A program made the position numbers and the translations under genes. Below, piece by piece: positions 1 to 12,978 of a DNA stretch of 64,000 nucleotides. Numbering within the stretch: the first letter of the stretch is position 1; each line of letters begins with the position of its first letter. The DNA comes from Hydractinia symbiolongicarpus. Its lineage: Eukaryota; Cnidaria; Hydrozoa; Anthoathecata; Hydractiniidae. The notes below the pieces were generated by a model. The model saw only the letters and a list, made by a program, of their open reading frames with translations. It was not told the DNA's origin and did not search any database. The stretch covers positions 28,919,501-28,983,500 of the forward strand of contig NC_079878.1 in assembly GCF_029227915.1 (NCBI RefSeq), given 5' to 3'.

Positions 1-217
1 AAGAAAGTACCCTGTGAGTAAACTCATTTCCCGAACGATTTTTTAAATTATTTTTTCACCACTAAAACGCATGAGACTTGTAGTTTTCAAAAATGGTTTC
101 ATTTTTGATAAGACGCTGAATAAAAGATGTTTAATCGCCGGCAAACCAAAACCCGCGATTTCACGTAAATCCCGTGCTTGGCCCGCATAGTCGAGTACAT
201 ACAAAGAAAGTACCCTG

Positions 218-229
218 TGAGTAAACTCA
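218..229. repeat. 12-bp palindrome in the monomer
   Basis: TGAGT, AA, ACTCA: a dyad at monomer positions 19-30. Monomers carrying CAGGGAG instead of CTGTGAG keep only the inner GAGT/ACTC four-base arms. No binding protein can be named from the sequence. Confidence 0.85.
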
Positions 230-289
230 TTTTCAGAACGATTTTTAAAATTATCTTTTCACCACTAAAACGCATGAGACTTGTAGTTT

Positions 290-311
290 TCAAAAATGTT
301 TTCATTTTTGA
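290..311. repeat. 9-bp perfect inverted repeat (hairpin) in the monomer
   Basis: TCAAAAATG (290-298), a TTTT spacer, then CATTTTTGA (303-311), which is its exact reverse complement. The element recurs in most monomers at monomer positions 91-112. Monomers with GG in place of AA at 94-95 (the GGAATG subtype) have two mismatched pairs in the stem, so the array contains hairpin-intact and hairpin-broken monomers. Confidence 0.9.
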
Positions 312-354
312 TGAGACTCTGAATAAAAGAAGTTTAATCGCCGGCAAACGAAAA

Positions 355-389
355 CCCGCGAATTCCCGTAAATCCCGGGCTTGGCCCGT
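355..389. repeat. CCCG-phased CpG-rich box of the monomer
   Basis: CCCG starts at 355, 365, 374 and 385 (spacings 10, 9 and 11 bp), close to one helical turn each, so the four motifs face roughly the same side of the DNA. The box includes a CGGGC-TTG-GCCCG inverted repeat (376-388). Nine of the 13 CpGs counted in a typical CGGGC-type monomer lie in its last 64 bp. The layout recurs through the array, with subtype changes such as CGTGC, CAGGC or CGGAC that break the small stem. Confidence 0.8.
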
Positions 390-1823
390 ATAGTCGAATG
401 TATACAAAGAAAGTACCCTGTGAGTAAACTCATTTCCCGAACGACTTTTTAAATTATCTTTTCACCACTAAAACGCATGAGACTTGTAGTTTTCAAAAAT
501 GTTTTCATTTTTGATAAGACGCTGAATAAAAGATGTTTAATCGCCGGCGAACCAAAACCCGCGATTTCCCGTAAATACTGGACTCGGCCCGTATAGTCAA
601 AAGTATACAAAGAAAATACCCAGGGAGTAAACACATTTCCCGAACGATTTTTTAAATTATTTTTTCACCACTAAAACGCATGAGATTTGTAGTTTTTAAA
701 AATGTATTCATTTTTGATGAGACGCTGAATAAAAGATGTTTAATCGCCGGCAAACGAAAACCCGCGATTTCCCGTAAATCCCGGACTTGGCCCGTATAGT
801 CAAAAGTATACAAAGAAAGTACCCAGGGAGTAAACTCATTTCCCGAACAATTTTTTAAATTATTTTTTCACCACTAAAACGCATGAGACTTTTAGTTTTC
901 AGGAATGTTTTCATTTTTGATAAGACGCTGAATAAAAGATGTTTAATCGCCGGGAAACGAAAACCCGCGATTTCCCGTAAATCCCGGACTCGGCCCGTAT
1001 AGTCAAAAGTATACAAAGAAAGTACCCAAGGAGTAAACTCATTTCCCGAACGATTTTTTAAATTATTTTTTCACCACTAAAACGCATGAGACTTGTAGTT
1101 TTCAGGAATGTTTTCATTTTTGATGAGACGCTTAATGAAAGAAGTTTAATCGCCGGCAAACGAAAACCTGCGATTTCCCGTAAATCCCGGGCTTGGCCCG
1201 TATAGTCGAATGTATAAAAAGAAAGTACCCTGTGAGTAAACTCATTTCCCGAACGATTTTTTAAATTATTTTTTCACCACTAAAACGCATGAGACTTGTA
1301 GTTTTCAAAAATGTTTTCATTTTTGATGAGACGCTGAATATAAGAAGTTTAATCGCCGGCAAACAAAAACCCGCAATTTCCCGTAAATCCTGTGCTTGTC
1401 CCGTATAGTCGAGTACATGCAAAGAAAGTACCCTGTGAGTAAACTCATTTCCAGAACGATTTTTTAATCTATTTTTTCACCACTAAAACGCATGAGACTT
1501 GTAGTTTTCAAAAATGTATTCATTTTTGATGAGACGCTGAATAAAATATGTTTAATCGCCGGCAAACGAAAACCCGCGATTTCCCGTAAATCCCGGACTT
1601 GGCCCGTATAGTCAAAAGTATACAAAGAAAGTACCCTGTGAGTAAACTCATTTCCCGAACGATTTTTTAAATTATCTTTTCACCACTAAAACGCATAAGA
1701 CTTGTAGTTTTCAAAAATGTATTCATTTTTGATAAGACGCTGAATAAAAGATGTTTAATCGCCGGCAAACGAAAACCCGCGATTTCCCGTAAATCCCGGA
1801 CTTGGCCCGTATAGTCAAAAGTA

Positions 1824-3244
1824 TACAAAGAAAGTACCCAGGGAGTAAACTCATTTCCTGAACGATTTTTTAAATTATTTTTTCACCACTAAAACGCATA
1901 CGACTTGTAGTTTTCAGGAATGTTTTCATTTTTGATGAGACGCTTAATGAAAGAAGTTTAATCGCCGGCAAACGAAAACCTGCGATTTCCCGTAAATCCC
2001 GTGCTTGGCCCGTATAGTCGAATGTATACAAAGAAAGTACCCTGTGAGTAAACTCATTTCCCGAACGATTTTTTAAATTATTTTTTCACCACTAAAACGC
2101 ATGAGACTTGTAGTTTTCAAAAATGTTTTCATTTTTGATGAGACGCTGAATATAAGAAGTTTAATCGCCGGCAAACAAAAACCCGCAATTTCCCGTAAAT
2201 CCTGTGCTTGTCCCGTATAGTCGAGTACATACAAAGAAAGTACCCTGTGAGTAAACTCATTTCCCGAACGATTTTTTAAATTATTTTTTCACCACTAAAA
2301 CGCATAAGACTTGTAGTTTTCAAAAATGTATTCATTTTTGATAAGACGCTGAATAAAAGATGTTTAATCGCCGGCAAACGAAAACCCGCGATTTCCCGTA
2401 AATCCCGGACTTGGCCCGTATAGTCAAAAGTATACAAAGAAAGTACCCAGGGAGTAAACTCATTTCCTGAACGATTTTTTAAATTATTTTTTCACCACTA
2501 AAACGCATACGACTTGTAGTTTTCAGGAATGTTTTCATTTTTGATGAGACGCTTAATGAAAGAAGTTTAATCGCCGGCAAACGAAAACCTGCGATTTCCC
2601 GTAAATCCCGTGCTTGGCCCGTATAGTCGAATGTATACAAAGAAAGTACCCTGTGAGTAAACTCATTTCCCGAACGATTTTTTAAATTATTTTTTCACCA
2701 CTAAAACGCATGAGACTTGTAGTTTTCAAAAATGTTTTCATTTTTGATGAGACGCTGAATATAAGAAGTTTAATCGCCGGCAAACAAAAACCCGCAATTT
2801 CCCGTAAATCCTGTGCTTGTCCCGTATAGTCGAGTACATACAAAGAAAGTACCCTGTGAGTAAACTCATTTCCAGAACGATTTTTTAAATTATTTTTTCA
2901 CCACTAAAACGCATAAGACTTGTAGTTTTCAAAAATGTATTCATTTTTGATGAGACGCTGAATAAAAGATGTTTAATCGCCGGCAAACGAAAACCCGCGA
3001 TTTCCCGTAAATCCCGGACTTGGCCCGTATAGTCAAAAGTATACAAAGAAAGTACCCAGGGAGTAAACTCATTTCCTGAACGATTTTTTAAATTATTTTT
3101 TCACCACTAAAACGCATACGACTTGTAGTTTTCAGGAATGTTTTCATTTTTGATGAGACGCTTAATGAAAGAAGTTTAATCGCCGGCAAACGAAAACCCG
3201 CGATTTCCCGTAAATCCCGGGCTTGGCCCGTATAGTCGAATGTA
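1824..3244 (+). repeat. 3-mer higher-order repeat (609 bp)
   Basis: Units begin at 1824, 2433 and 3042 (the last is partial). The order is a GGAATG monomer with CATACG and CCTGAACG, a TGAATATAAG monomer ending TGTGCTTGTCCC, and a CATAAG monomer with GTATTC. The rare CATACG variant recurring every 609 bp makes the unit clear. Confidence 0.85.
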
Positions 3245-3248
3245 TACA

Positions 3249-4055
3249 AAGAAAGTACCCTGTGAGTAAACTCTTTTCCCGAACGATTTTTTAAATTATT
3301 TTTTCACCACTAAAACGCATGAGACTTGTAGTTTTCAAAAATGGTTTCATTTTTGATAAGACGCTGAATAAAAGATGTTTAATTGCCGGCAAACCAAAAC
3401 CCGCGATTTCCCGTAAATCCCGTGCTTGGCCCGCATAGTCGAGTACATACAAAGAAAGTACCCTGTGAGTAAACTCATTTTCAGAACGATTTTTTAAATT
3501 ATCTTTTCACCACTAAAACGCATGAGACTTGTAGTTTTCAAAAATGTTTTCATTTTTGATGAGACTCTGAATAAAAGAAGTTTAATCGCCGGCAAACGAA
3601 AACCCGAGAATTCCCGTAAATCCCGGGCTTGGCCCGTATAGTCGAATGTATACAAAGAAAGTACCCTGTGAGTAAACTCATTTCCCGAACGATTTTTTAA
3701 ATTATCTTTTCACCACTAAAACGCATGAGACTTGTAGTTTTCAAAAATGTTTTCATTTTTGATAAGACGCTGAATAAAAGATGTTTAATCGCCGGCGAAC
3801 CAAAACCCGCGATTTCCCGTAAATACCGGACTCGGCCCGTATAGTCAAAAGTATACAAAGAAAATACCCAGGGAGTAAACACATTTCCCGAACGATTTTT
3901 TAAATTATTTTTCACCACTAAAACGCATGAGATTTGTAGTTTTTAAAAATGTATTCATTTTTGATGAGACTCTGAATAAAAGATGTTTAATCGCCGGCAA
4001 ACGAAAACCCGCGATTTCCTGTAAATCCCGGACTTGGCCCGTATAGTCAAAAGTA
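3249..4055 (+). repeat. Four-monomer duplicated segment, copy 2
   Basis: Second copy of the segment at 1-808, with scattered substitutions and one T missing from a T run near 3907, which makes that monomer 202 bp. Confidence 0.8.
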
Positions 4056-5070
4056 TACAAAGAAAGTACCCAGGGAGTAAACTCATTTCCTGAACAATTT
4101 TTTAAATTATTTTTTCACCACTAAAACGCATGAGACTTGTAGTTTTCAGGAATGTTTTCATTTTTGATGAGACGCTTAATGAAAGAAGTTTAATCGCCGG
4201 CAAACGAAAACCCGCGATTTCCCGTAAATCCCGGGCTTGGCCCGTATAGTCGAATGTATACAAAGAAAGTACCCTGTGAGTAAACTCCTTTCCCGAACGA
4301 TTTTTTAAATTATTTTTTCACCACTAAAACGCATGAGATTTGTAGTTTTCAAAAATGGTTTCATTTTTGATGAGACGCTGAATATAAGAAGTTTAATCGC
4401 CGGCAAACAAAAACCCGCGATTTCCCGTAAATCCCGTGCTTGGCCCGTATAGTCGAGTACATACAAAGAAAGTACCCTGTGAGTAAACTCATTTCCAGAA
4501 CGATTTTTTAAATTATCTTTTCACCACTAAAACGCATGAGACTTGTAGTTTTCAAAAATGTTTTCATTTTTAATAAGACGCTGAATAAAAGATGTTTAAT
4601 CGCCGGCAAACCAAAACCCGCGATTTCCTGTAAATCCCGTGCTTGGCCCGTATAGTCGAGTACATACAAAGAAAGTACCCTGTGAGTAAACTCATTTCCA
4701 GAACGATTTTTTAAATTATCTTTTCACCACTAAAACGCATGAGACTTGTAGTTTTCAAAAATGTTTTCATTTTTAATGAGACTCTGAATAAAAGAAGTTT
4801 AATCGCCGGCAAACGAAAACCCGCGAATTCCCGTAAATCCCGGGCTTGGCCCGTATAGTCAAATGTATACAAAGAAAGTACCCTATGAGTAAACTCATTT
4901 CCCGAACGATTTATTAAAGTATCTTTTCACCACTAAAACGCATGAGACTTGTAGTTTTCAAAAATGTTTTCATTTTTGATAAGACGCTGAATAAAAGATG
5001 TTTAATCGCCGGCAAACCAAAACCCGCGATTTCCCGTAAATACCGGACTCGGCCCGTATAGTCGAGTACA

Positions 5071-6897
5071 TACAAAGAAAGTACCCTGTGAGTAAACTCA
5101 TTTCCAGAACGATTTTTTAAATTATCTTTTCACCACTAAAACGCATGAGAGTTGTAGTTTTCATAAATATTTTCATTTTTGATGAGACTCTGAATAAAAG
5201 AAGTTTAATCGCCGGCAAACGAAAACCCGCGAATTCCCGTAAATCCTGGTCTCGGCCCGTATAGTCAAAAGTATACAAAGAAAATACCCAGGGAGCAAAC
5301 ACATTTCCCGAACGATTTTTTAAATTATTTTTTCACCACTAAAACGCATAAGACTTGTAGTTTTCAGGAATGTTTTCATTTTTGATGAGACGCTTAATGA
5401 AAGAAGTTTAATCGCCGGCAAACCAAAACCCGCGATTTCCCGTAAATCCCGAGCTTGGCCCGTATAGTCGAATGTATACAAAGAAAGTACCCTGTGAGTA
5501 AACTCATTTTTCGAACGATTTTTTAAATTATCTTTTAACCACTAAAACGCATGAGACTTGTAGTTTTCAAAAATGTTTTCATTTTTGATAAGACGCTGAA
5601 TAAAAGATGTTTAATCCCCGGCAAACCAAAACCCGCGATTTCCCGTAAATACCGGACTCGGCCCGTATAGTCGAGTACATACAAAGAAAGTACCCTGTGA
5701 GTAAACTCATTTCCAGAACGATTTTTTAAATTATCTTTTCACCACTAAAACGCATGAGAGTTGTAGTTTTCATAAATATTTTCATTTTTGATGAGACTCT
5801 GAATAAAAGAAGTTTAATCGCCGGCAAACGAAAACCCGCGAATTCCCGTAAATCCTGGTCTCGGCCCGTATAGTCAAAAGTATACAAAGAAAATACCCAG
5901 GGAGCAAACACATTTCCCGAACGATTTTTTAAATTATTTTTTCACCACTAAAACGCATAAGACTTGTAGTTTTCAGGAATGTTTTCATTTTTGATGAGAC
6001 GCTTAATGAAAGAAGTTTAATCGCCGGCAAACCAAAACCCGCGATTTCCCGTAAATCCCGAGCTTGGCCCGTATAGTCGAATGTATACAAAGAAAGTACC
6101 CTGTGAGTAAACTCATTTTTCGAACGATTTTTTAAATTATCTTTTAACCACTAAAACGCATGAGACTTGTAGTTTTCAAAAATGTTTTCATTTTTGATAA
6201 GACGCTGATTAAAAGATGTTTAATCCCCGGCAAACCAAAACCCGCGATTTCCCGTAAATACCGGACTCGGCCCATATAGTCAAAAGTATACAAAGAAAGT
6301 ACCCAGGGAGTAAACTCATTTCCCGAACGATTTTTTAAATTATTTTTTTACCACTAAAACGCATGAGACTTGTAGTTTTCAAAAATGTTTTCATTTTTGA
6401 TGAGACGCTGAATAAAAGATGTTTAATCGCCGGCAAACGAAAACCCGCGAATTCCCGTAAATCCTGGTCTCGGCCCGTATAGTCAAAAGTATACAAAGAA
6501 AATACCCAGGGAGCAAACACATTTCCCGAACGATTTTTTAAATTATTTTTTCACCACTAAAACGCATAAGACTTGTAGTTTTCAGGAATGTTTTCATTTT
6601 TGATGAGACGCTTAATGAAAGAAGTTTAATCGCCGGCAAACCAAAACCCGCGATTTCCCGTAAATCCCGAGCTTGGCCCGTATAGTCGAATGTATACAAA
6701 GAAAGTACCCTGTGAGTAAACTCATTTTTCGAACGATTTTTTAAATTATCTTTTAACCACTAAAACGCATGAGACTTGTAGTTTTCAAAAATGTTTTCAT
6801 TTTTGATAAGACGCTGATTAAAAGATGTTTAATCCCCGGCAAACCAAAACCCGCGATTTCCCGTAAATACCGGACTCGGCCCATATAGTCAAAAGTA
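5071..6897 (+). repeat. 3-mer higher-order repeat (609 bp), three units
   Basis: Units start at 5071, 5680 and 6289. Each has a CCTGGTCTCGG monomer, a GGAGCAAACAC plus GGAATG monomer ending CGAGCTTGG, and a CTTTTAACC monomer. The first two share GAGAGTTG and CATAAATATT; in the third unit the front of the first monomer is replaced by a CAGGG-type monomer. The second and third units share TCCCCGGC with CTGATTAAA, so exchange did not respect unit ends. Confidence 0.85.
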
Positions 6898-9800
6898 TAC
6901 AAAGAAAGTACCCAGGGAGTAAACTCATTTCCCGAACGATTTTTTAAATTATTTTTTTACCACTAAAACGCATGAGACTTGTAGTTTTCAAAAATGTTTT
7001 CATTTTTGATGAGACGCTGAATAAAAGATGTTTAATCGCCGGCAAACGAAAACCCGCGATTTCCGTATATCCCGGACTCGGCCCGTATAGTCAAAAGTAT
7101 ACAAAGAAAGTACCCAGGGAGTAAACTCATTTCCCGAACGATTTTTTAAATTATTTTTTCACCACTAAAACGCATGAGACTTGTAGTTTTCAGGAATGTT
7201 TTCATTTTTGATGAGACGCTTAATGAAGGAAGTTTAATCGCCGGCAAACGAAAACCCGCGATTTCCCGTAAATCCCGGGCTTGGCCCGTATAGTCGAATG
7301 TATACAAAGAAAGTACCCTGTGAGTAAACTCATTTCCAGAACGATTTTTTAAATTATCTTTTCACCACTAAAACGCATGAGACTTGTAGTTTTCAAAAAT
7401 GTTTTCATTTTTGATGAGACGCTGAATAAAAGATGTTTAATCGCCGGCAAACCAAAACCCGCGATTTCCCGTAAATCCCGTGCTTGGCCGTATAGTCGAG
7501 TACATACAAAGAAAGTACCCTGTGAGTAAACTCATTTCCAGAACGATTTTTTAAATTATCTTTTCACCACTAAAACGCATGAGACCTGTATTTTTCAAAA
7601 ATGTTTTCATTTTTGATGAGACTCTGAATAAAAGAAGTTTAATCGCCGGCAAACGAAAACCCGGGAATTCCCGTAAATCCCGGGCTTGGCCCGTATAGTC
7701 GAATGTATACAAAGAAAGTACCCTGTGAGTAAACTCATTTCCCGAACGATTTTTTAAATTATCTTTTCACCACTAAAACGCATGAGACTTGTAGTTTTCA
7801 AAAATGTTTTCATTTTTGATAAGACGCTGAATAAAAGATGTTTAATCGCCGGCAAACCAAAACCCGCGATTTCCCGTAAATACCGGACTCGGCCCGTATA
7901 GTCGAGTACATACAAAGAAAGTACCCTGTGAGTAAACTCATTTCCAGAACGATTTTTTAAATTATCTTTTCACCACTAAAACGCATGAGACTTGTAGTTT
8001 TCAAAAATGTTTTCATTTTTGATGAGACTCTGAATAAAAGAAGTTTAATCGCCGGCAAACGAAAACCCGCGAATTCCCGTAAATCCTGGACTCGGCCCGT
8101 ATAGTCAAAAGTATACAAAGAAAATACCCAGGGAGCAAACACATTTCCCGAACGATTTTTTTAAATTATTTTTTCACCACTAAAACGCATAAGACTTGTA
8201 GTTTTCAGGAATGTTTTCATTTTTGATGAGACGCTTAATGATAGAAGTTTAATCGCCGGCAAACGAAAACCCGTGATTTTCCGTAAATCCCGAGCTTGGC
8301 CCGTATAGTCGAATGTATACAAAGAAAGTATCCTGTGAGTAAACTCATTTCTCGAACGATTTTTTAAATTATCTTTTCACCACTAAAACGCATGAGACTT
8401 GTAATTTTCAAAAATGTTTTCATTTTTGATAAGACGCTGAATAAAAGATGTTTAATCGCCGGCAAACCAAAACCCGCAATTTCCCGTAAATACCGGACTC
8501 GGCCCGTATAGTCAAAAGTATACAAAGAAAGTACCCAGGGAGTAAACTCATTTCCCGAACGATTTTTTAAATTATTTTTTTACCACTAAAACGCATGAGA
8601 CTTGTAGTTTTTAAAAATGTTTTCATTTTTTATGAGACGCTGAATAAAAGATGTTTAATCGCCCGCAAACGAAAACCTGCGATTTCCGTAAATCCCGGAC
8701 TCGGCCCGTATAGTCAAAAGTATACAAAGAAAGTACCCAGGGAGTAAACTCATTTCCCGAACGATTTTTTAAATTATTTTTTCACCACTAAAACGCATGA
8801 GACTTGCAGTTTTCAGGAATGTTTTCATTTTTTATGAGACGCTTAATGAAGAAAGTTTAATCGCCGGCAAACGAAAACCCGCGATTTCCCGTAAATCCTG
8901 GGCTTGGCCCGTATAGTCGAATGTATACAAAGAAAGTACCCTGTGAGTAAACTCATTTCCAGAACGATTTTTTAATCTATTTTTTCACCACTAAAACGCA
9001 TAAGACTTGTAGTTTTCAAAAATGGTTTCATTTTTGATGAGACGCTGAATATAAGAAGTTTATTTGCCGGCAAACAAAAACCCGAGATTTCCCGTAAATC
9101 CCGTGCTTGGCCCGTATAGTCGAGTACATACAAAGAAAGTACCCTGTGAGTAAACTCATTTCCAGAACGATTTTTGAAATTATCTTTTCACCACTAAAAC
9201 GCATGAGACTTGTAGTTTTCAAAAATGTTTTCATTTTTGATAAGACGCTGAATAAAAGATGTTTAATCGCCGGCAAACCAAAACCCGCGATTTCCCGTAA
9301 ATCCCGTATTTGGCCGTATAGTCGAGTACATACAAAGAAAGTACCCTGTGAGTAAACTCATTTCCAGAACGATTTTTTAAATTATCTTTTCACCACTAAA
9401 ACGCATGAGACTTGTATTTTTCAAAAATGTTTTCATTTTTGATGAGACTCTGAATAAAAGAAGTTTAATCGCCGGCAAACGAAAACCCGGGAATTCCCGT
9501 AAATCCCGGGCTTGGCCCGTGTAGTCGAATGTATACAAAGAAAGTACCCTGTGAGTAAACTCATTTCCCGAACGATTTTTTAAGTTATCTTTTCACCACT
9601 ATAACGCATGAGACTTGTTGTTTTCAAAAATGTTTTCATTTTTGATAAGACGCTGAATAAAAGATGTTTAATCGCCGGCAAACCAAAACCCGCCATTTCC
9701 CGTAAATACCGGACTCGGCCCGTATAGTCGAGTACATACAAAGAAAGTACCCTGTGAGTAAACTTATTTCCAGAACGATTTTTTAAATTATCTTTTCACC

Positions 9801-10140
9801 ACTAAAACGCATGAGACTTGTAGTTTTCAAAAATGGTTTCATTTTTGATGAGACGCTGAATATAAGAAGTTTATTTGCCGGCAAACAAAAACCCGAGATT
9901 TCCCGTAAATCCCGTGCTTGGCCCGTATAGTCGAGTACATACAAAGAAAGTACCCTGTGAGTAAACTCATTTACAAAACGATTTTTTAAATTATCTTTTC
10001 ACCACTAAAACGCATGAGACTTGTAGTTTCCAAAATGTTTTCATTTTTGATAAGACGCTGAATAAAAGATGTTTAATCGCCGGCAAACCAAAACCCGCGA
10101 TTTCCCGTAAATCCCGTGCTTGGCCGTATAGTCGAGTACA

Positions 10141-11559
10141 TACAAAGAAAGTACCCTGTGAGTAAACTCATTTCCAGAACGATTTTTTAAATTATCTTTT
10201 CACCACTAAAACGCATGAGACTTGAATTCTTCAAAAATGTTTTCATTTTTGATGAGACTCTGAATAAAAGAAGTTTAATCGCCGGCAAACGAAAACCCGG
10301 GAATTCCCGTAAATCCCGGGCTTGGCCCGTATAGTCGAATGTATACAAAGAAAGTACCCTGTGAGTAAACTCATTTCCCGAACGATTTTTTAAATTATCT
10401 TTTCACCACTATAACGCATGAGACTTGTTGTTTTCAAAAATGTTTTCATTTTTGATAAGACGCTGAATAAAAGATGTTTAATCGCCGGCAAACCAAAACC
10501 CGCCATTTCCCGTAAATACCGGACTCGGCCCGTATAGTCGAGTACATACAAAGAAAGTACCCTGTGAGTAAACTCATTTCCAGAACGATTTTTTAAATTA
10601 TCTTTTCACCACTAAAACGCATGAGACTTGTAGTTTTCAAAAATGTTTTCATTTTTGATGAGACTCTGAATAAAAGAAGTTTAATCGCCGGCAAACGAAA
10701 ACCCGCGAATTCCCGTAAATCCTGGACTCAGCCCGTATAGTCAAAAGTATACAAAGAAAATACCCAGGGAGCAAACACATTTCCCGAACGATTTTTTAAA
10801 TTATTTTTTCACCACTAAAACGCATGAGACTTGTAGTTTTCAAAAATGTTTTCATTTTTGATAAGACGCTGAATAAAAGATGTTTAATCGCCGGCAAACC
10901 AAAACCCGCGATTTCCCGTAAATACCGGACTCGGCCCGTATAGTCAAAAGTATACAAAGAAAGTACCCAGGGAGTAAACTCATTTCCCGAACGATTTTTT
11001 AAATTATTTTTTCACCACTAAAACGCATGAGACTTGTAGTTTTCAAAAATGTTTTCATTTTTGATGAGACGCTGAATAAAAGATGTTTAATCGCCGGCAA
11101 ACGAAAACCCGCGATTTCCGTAAATCCCGGACTCAGCCCGTATAGTCAAAATTATACAAAGAAAGTACCCAGGGAGTAAACTCATTTCCCGAACGATTTT
11201 TTAAATTATTTTTTCACCACTAAAACGCATGAGACTTGTAGTTTTCAGGAATGTTTTCATTTTTGATGAGACGCTTAATGAAGGAAGTTTAATCGCCGGC
11301 AAACGAAAACCCGCGATTTCCCGTAAATCCCGGGCTTGGCCGGTATAGTCGAATGTATACAAAGAAAGTACCCTGTGAGTAAACTCATTTCCCGAACGAT
11401 TTTTTAAATTATTTTTTCACCACTAAAACGCATGAGACTTGTAGTTTTCAAAAATGTTTTCATTTTTGATAAGACGCTGAATAAAAGATGTTTAATCGCC
11501 GGCAAACCAAAACCCGCGATTTCCCGTAAATCCCGTGCTTGGCCGTATAGTCGAGTACA
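10141..11559 (+). repeat. 7-mer higher-order repeat, unit 1 (1419 bp)
   Basis: The unit starts at the monomer with the rare GACTTGAATTCTTC variant (10217). It is 1419 bp, two bases short of seven monomers, because one monomer has TTTCCGTAAAT and another has TTGGCCGTATAG. The rare variants CACTATAACG, CCCGCCATTT, CTCAGCCCG and GGCCGGTATAG follow in the same order as in unit 2. Confidence 0.85.
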
Positions 11560-12978
11560 TACAAAGAAAGTACCCTGTGAGTAAACTCATTTCCAGAACG
11601 ATTTTTTAAATTATCTTTTCACCACTAAAACGCATGAGACTTGAATTCTTCAAAAATGTTTTCATTTTTGATGAGACTCTGAATAAAAGAAGTTTAATCG
11701 CCGGCAAACGAAAACCCGGGAATTCCCGTAAATCCCGGGCTTGGCCCGTATAGTCGAATGTATACAAAGAAAGTACCCTGTGAGTAAACTCATTTCCCGA
11801 ACGATTTTTTAAATTATCTTTTCACCACTATAACGCATGAGACTTGTTGTTTTCAAAAATGTTTTCATTTTTGATAAGACGCTGAATAAAAGATGTTTAA
11901 TCGCCGGCAAACCAAAACCCGCCATTTCCCGTAAATACCGGACTCGGCCCGTATAGTCGAGTACATACAAAGAAAGTACCCTGTGAGTAAACTCATTTCC
12001 AGAACGATTTTTTAAATTATCTTTTCACCACTAAAACGCATGAGACTTGTAGTTTTCAAAAATGTTTTCATTTTTGATGAGACTCTGAATAAAAGAAGTT
12101 TAATCGCCGGCAAACGAAAACCCGCGAATTCCCGTAAATCCTGGACTCAGCCCGTATAGTCAAAAGTATACAAAGAAAATACCCAGGGAGCAAACACATT
12201 TCCCGAACGATTTTTTAAATTATTTTTTCACCACTAAAACGCATGAGACTTGTAGTTTTCAAAAATGTTTTCATTTTTGATAAGACGCTGAATAAAAGAT
12301 GTTTAATCGCCGGCAAACCAAAACCCGCGATTTCCCGTAAATACCGGACTCGGCCCGTATAGTCAAAAGTATACAAAGAAAGTACCCAGGGAGTAAACTC
12401 ATTTCCCGAACGATTTTTTAAATTATTTTTTCACCACTAAAACGCATGAGACTTGTAGTTTTCAAAAATGTTTTCATTTTTGATGAGACGCTGAATAAAA
12501 GATGTTTAATCGCCGGCAAACGAAAACCCGCGATTTCCGTAAATCCCGGACTCGGCCCGTATAGTCAAAATTATACAAAGAAAGTACCCAGGGAGTAAAC
12601 TCATTTCCCGAACGATTTTTTAAATTATTTTTTCACCACTAAAACGCATGAGACTTGTAGTTTTCAGGAATGTTTTCATTTTTGATGAGACGCTTAATGA
12701 AGGAAGTTTAATCGCCGGCAAACGAAAACCCGCGATTTCCCGTAAATCCCGGGCTTGGCCGGTATAGTCGAATGTATACAAAGAAAGTACCCTGTGAGTA
12801 AACTCATTTACAAAACGATTTTTTAAATTATCTTTTCACCACTAAAACGCATGAGACTTGTAGTTTCCAAAAATGTTTTCATTTTTGATAAGACGCTGAA
12901 TAAAAGATGTTTAATCGCCGGCAAACCAAAACCCGCGATTTCCCGTAAATCCCGTGCTTGGCCGTATAGTCGAGTACA
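11560..12978 (+). repeat. 7-mer higher-order repeat, unit 2 (1419 bp)
   Basis: Repeats unit 1 with the same rare variants in order. The last monomer differs: it carries TTTACAAAACG and TAGTTTCCAAAAATG, seen otherwise near 9970-10034, so it was imported from another position. Confidence 0.85.

Larger units (their letters stand above)
200..402 (+). repeat. Reference monomer of the satellite
   Basis: First complete monomer, used here to anchor internal motifs. It begins TACAAAGAAAG and ends TCGAATGTA. It contains a 12-bp palindrome (218-229), a perfect 9-bp inverted repeat around TTTT (290-311), a series of CCCG motifs from 355 spaced about 10 bp, and a 5-bp inverted repeat CGGGC/GCCCG (376-388). 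The monomer length of 203 bp is close to a nucleosome repeat length; that satellites often sit at this size is known, and its meaning here is inference. Confidence 0.95.
1..808 (+). repeat. Four-monomer duplicated segment, copy 1
   Basis: This segment matches 3249-4055 at an offset of 3248 bp (16 monomers). Shared rare variants include GGCCCGCATAG (near 180 and 3430), GGCGAACC (near 546 and 3794) and the GATTTGTAGTTTTT variant (near 685 and 3930). The original unit extends left of the window. Confidence 0.8.

Noticed and set aside
31-50. Possible CENP-B box on the minus strand at GTTCGGGAAATGAG.
   Set aside because: It has TTCG and the central A of the mammalian box, but the required CGGG half is absent at the right distance in this and every other monomer looked at.
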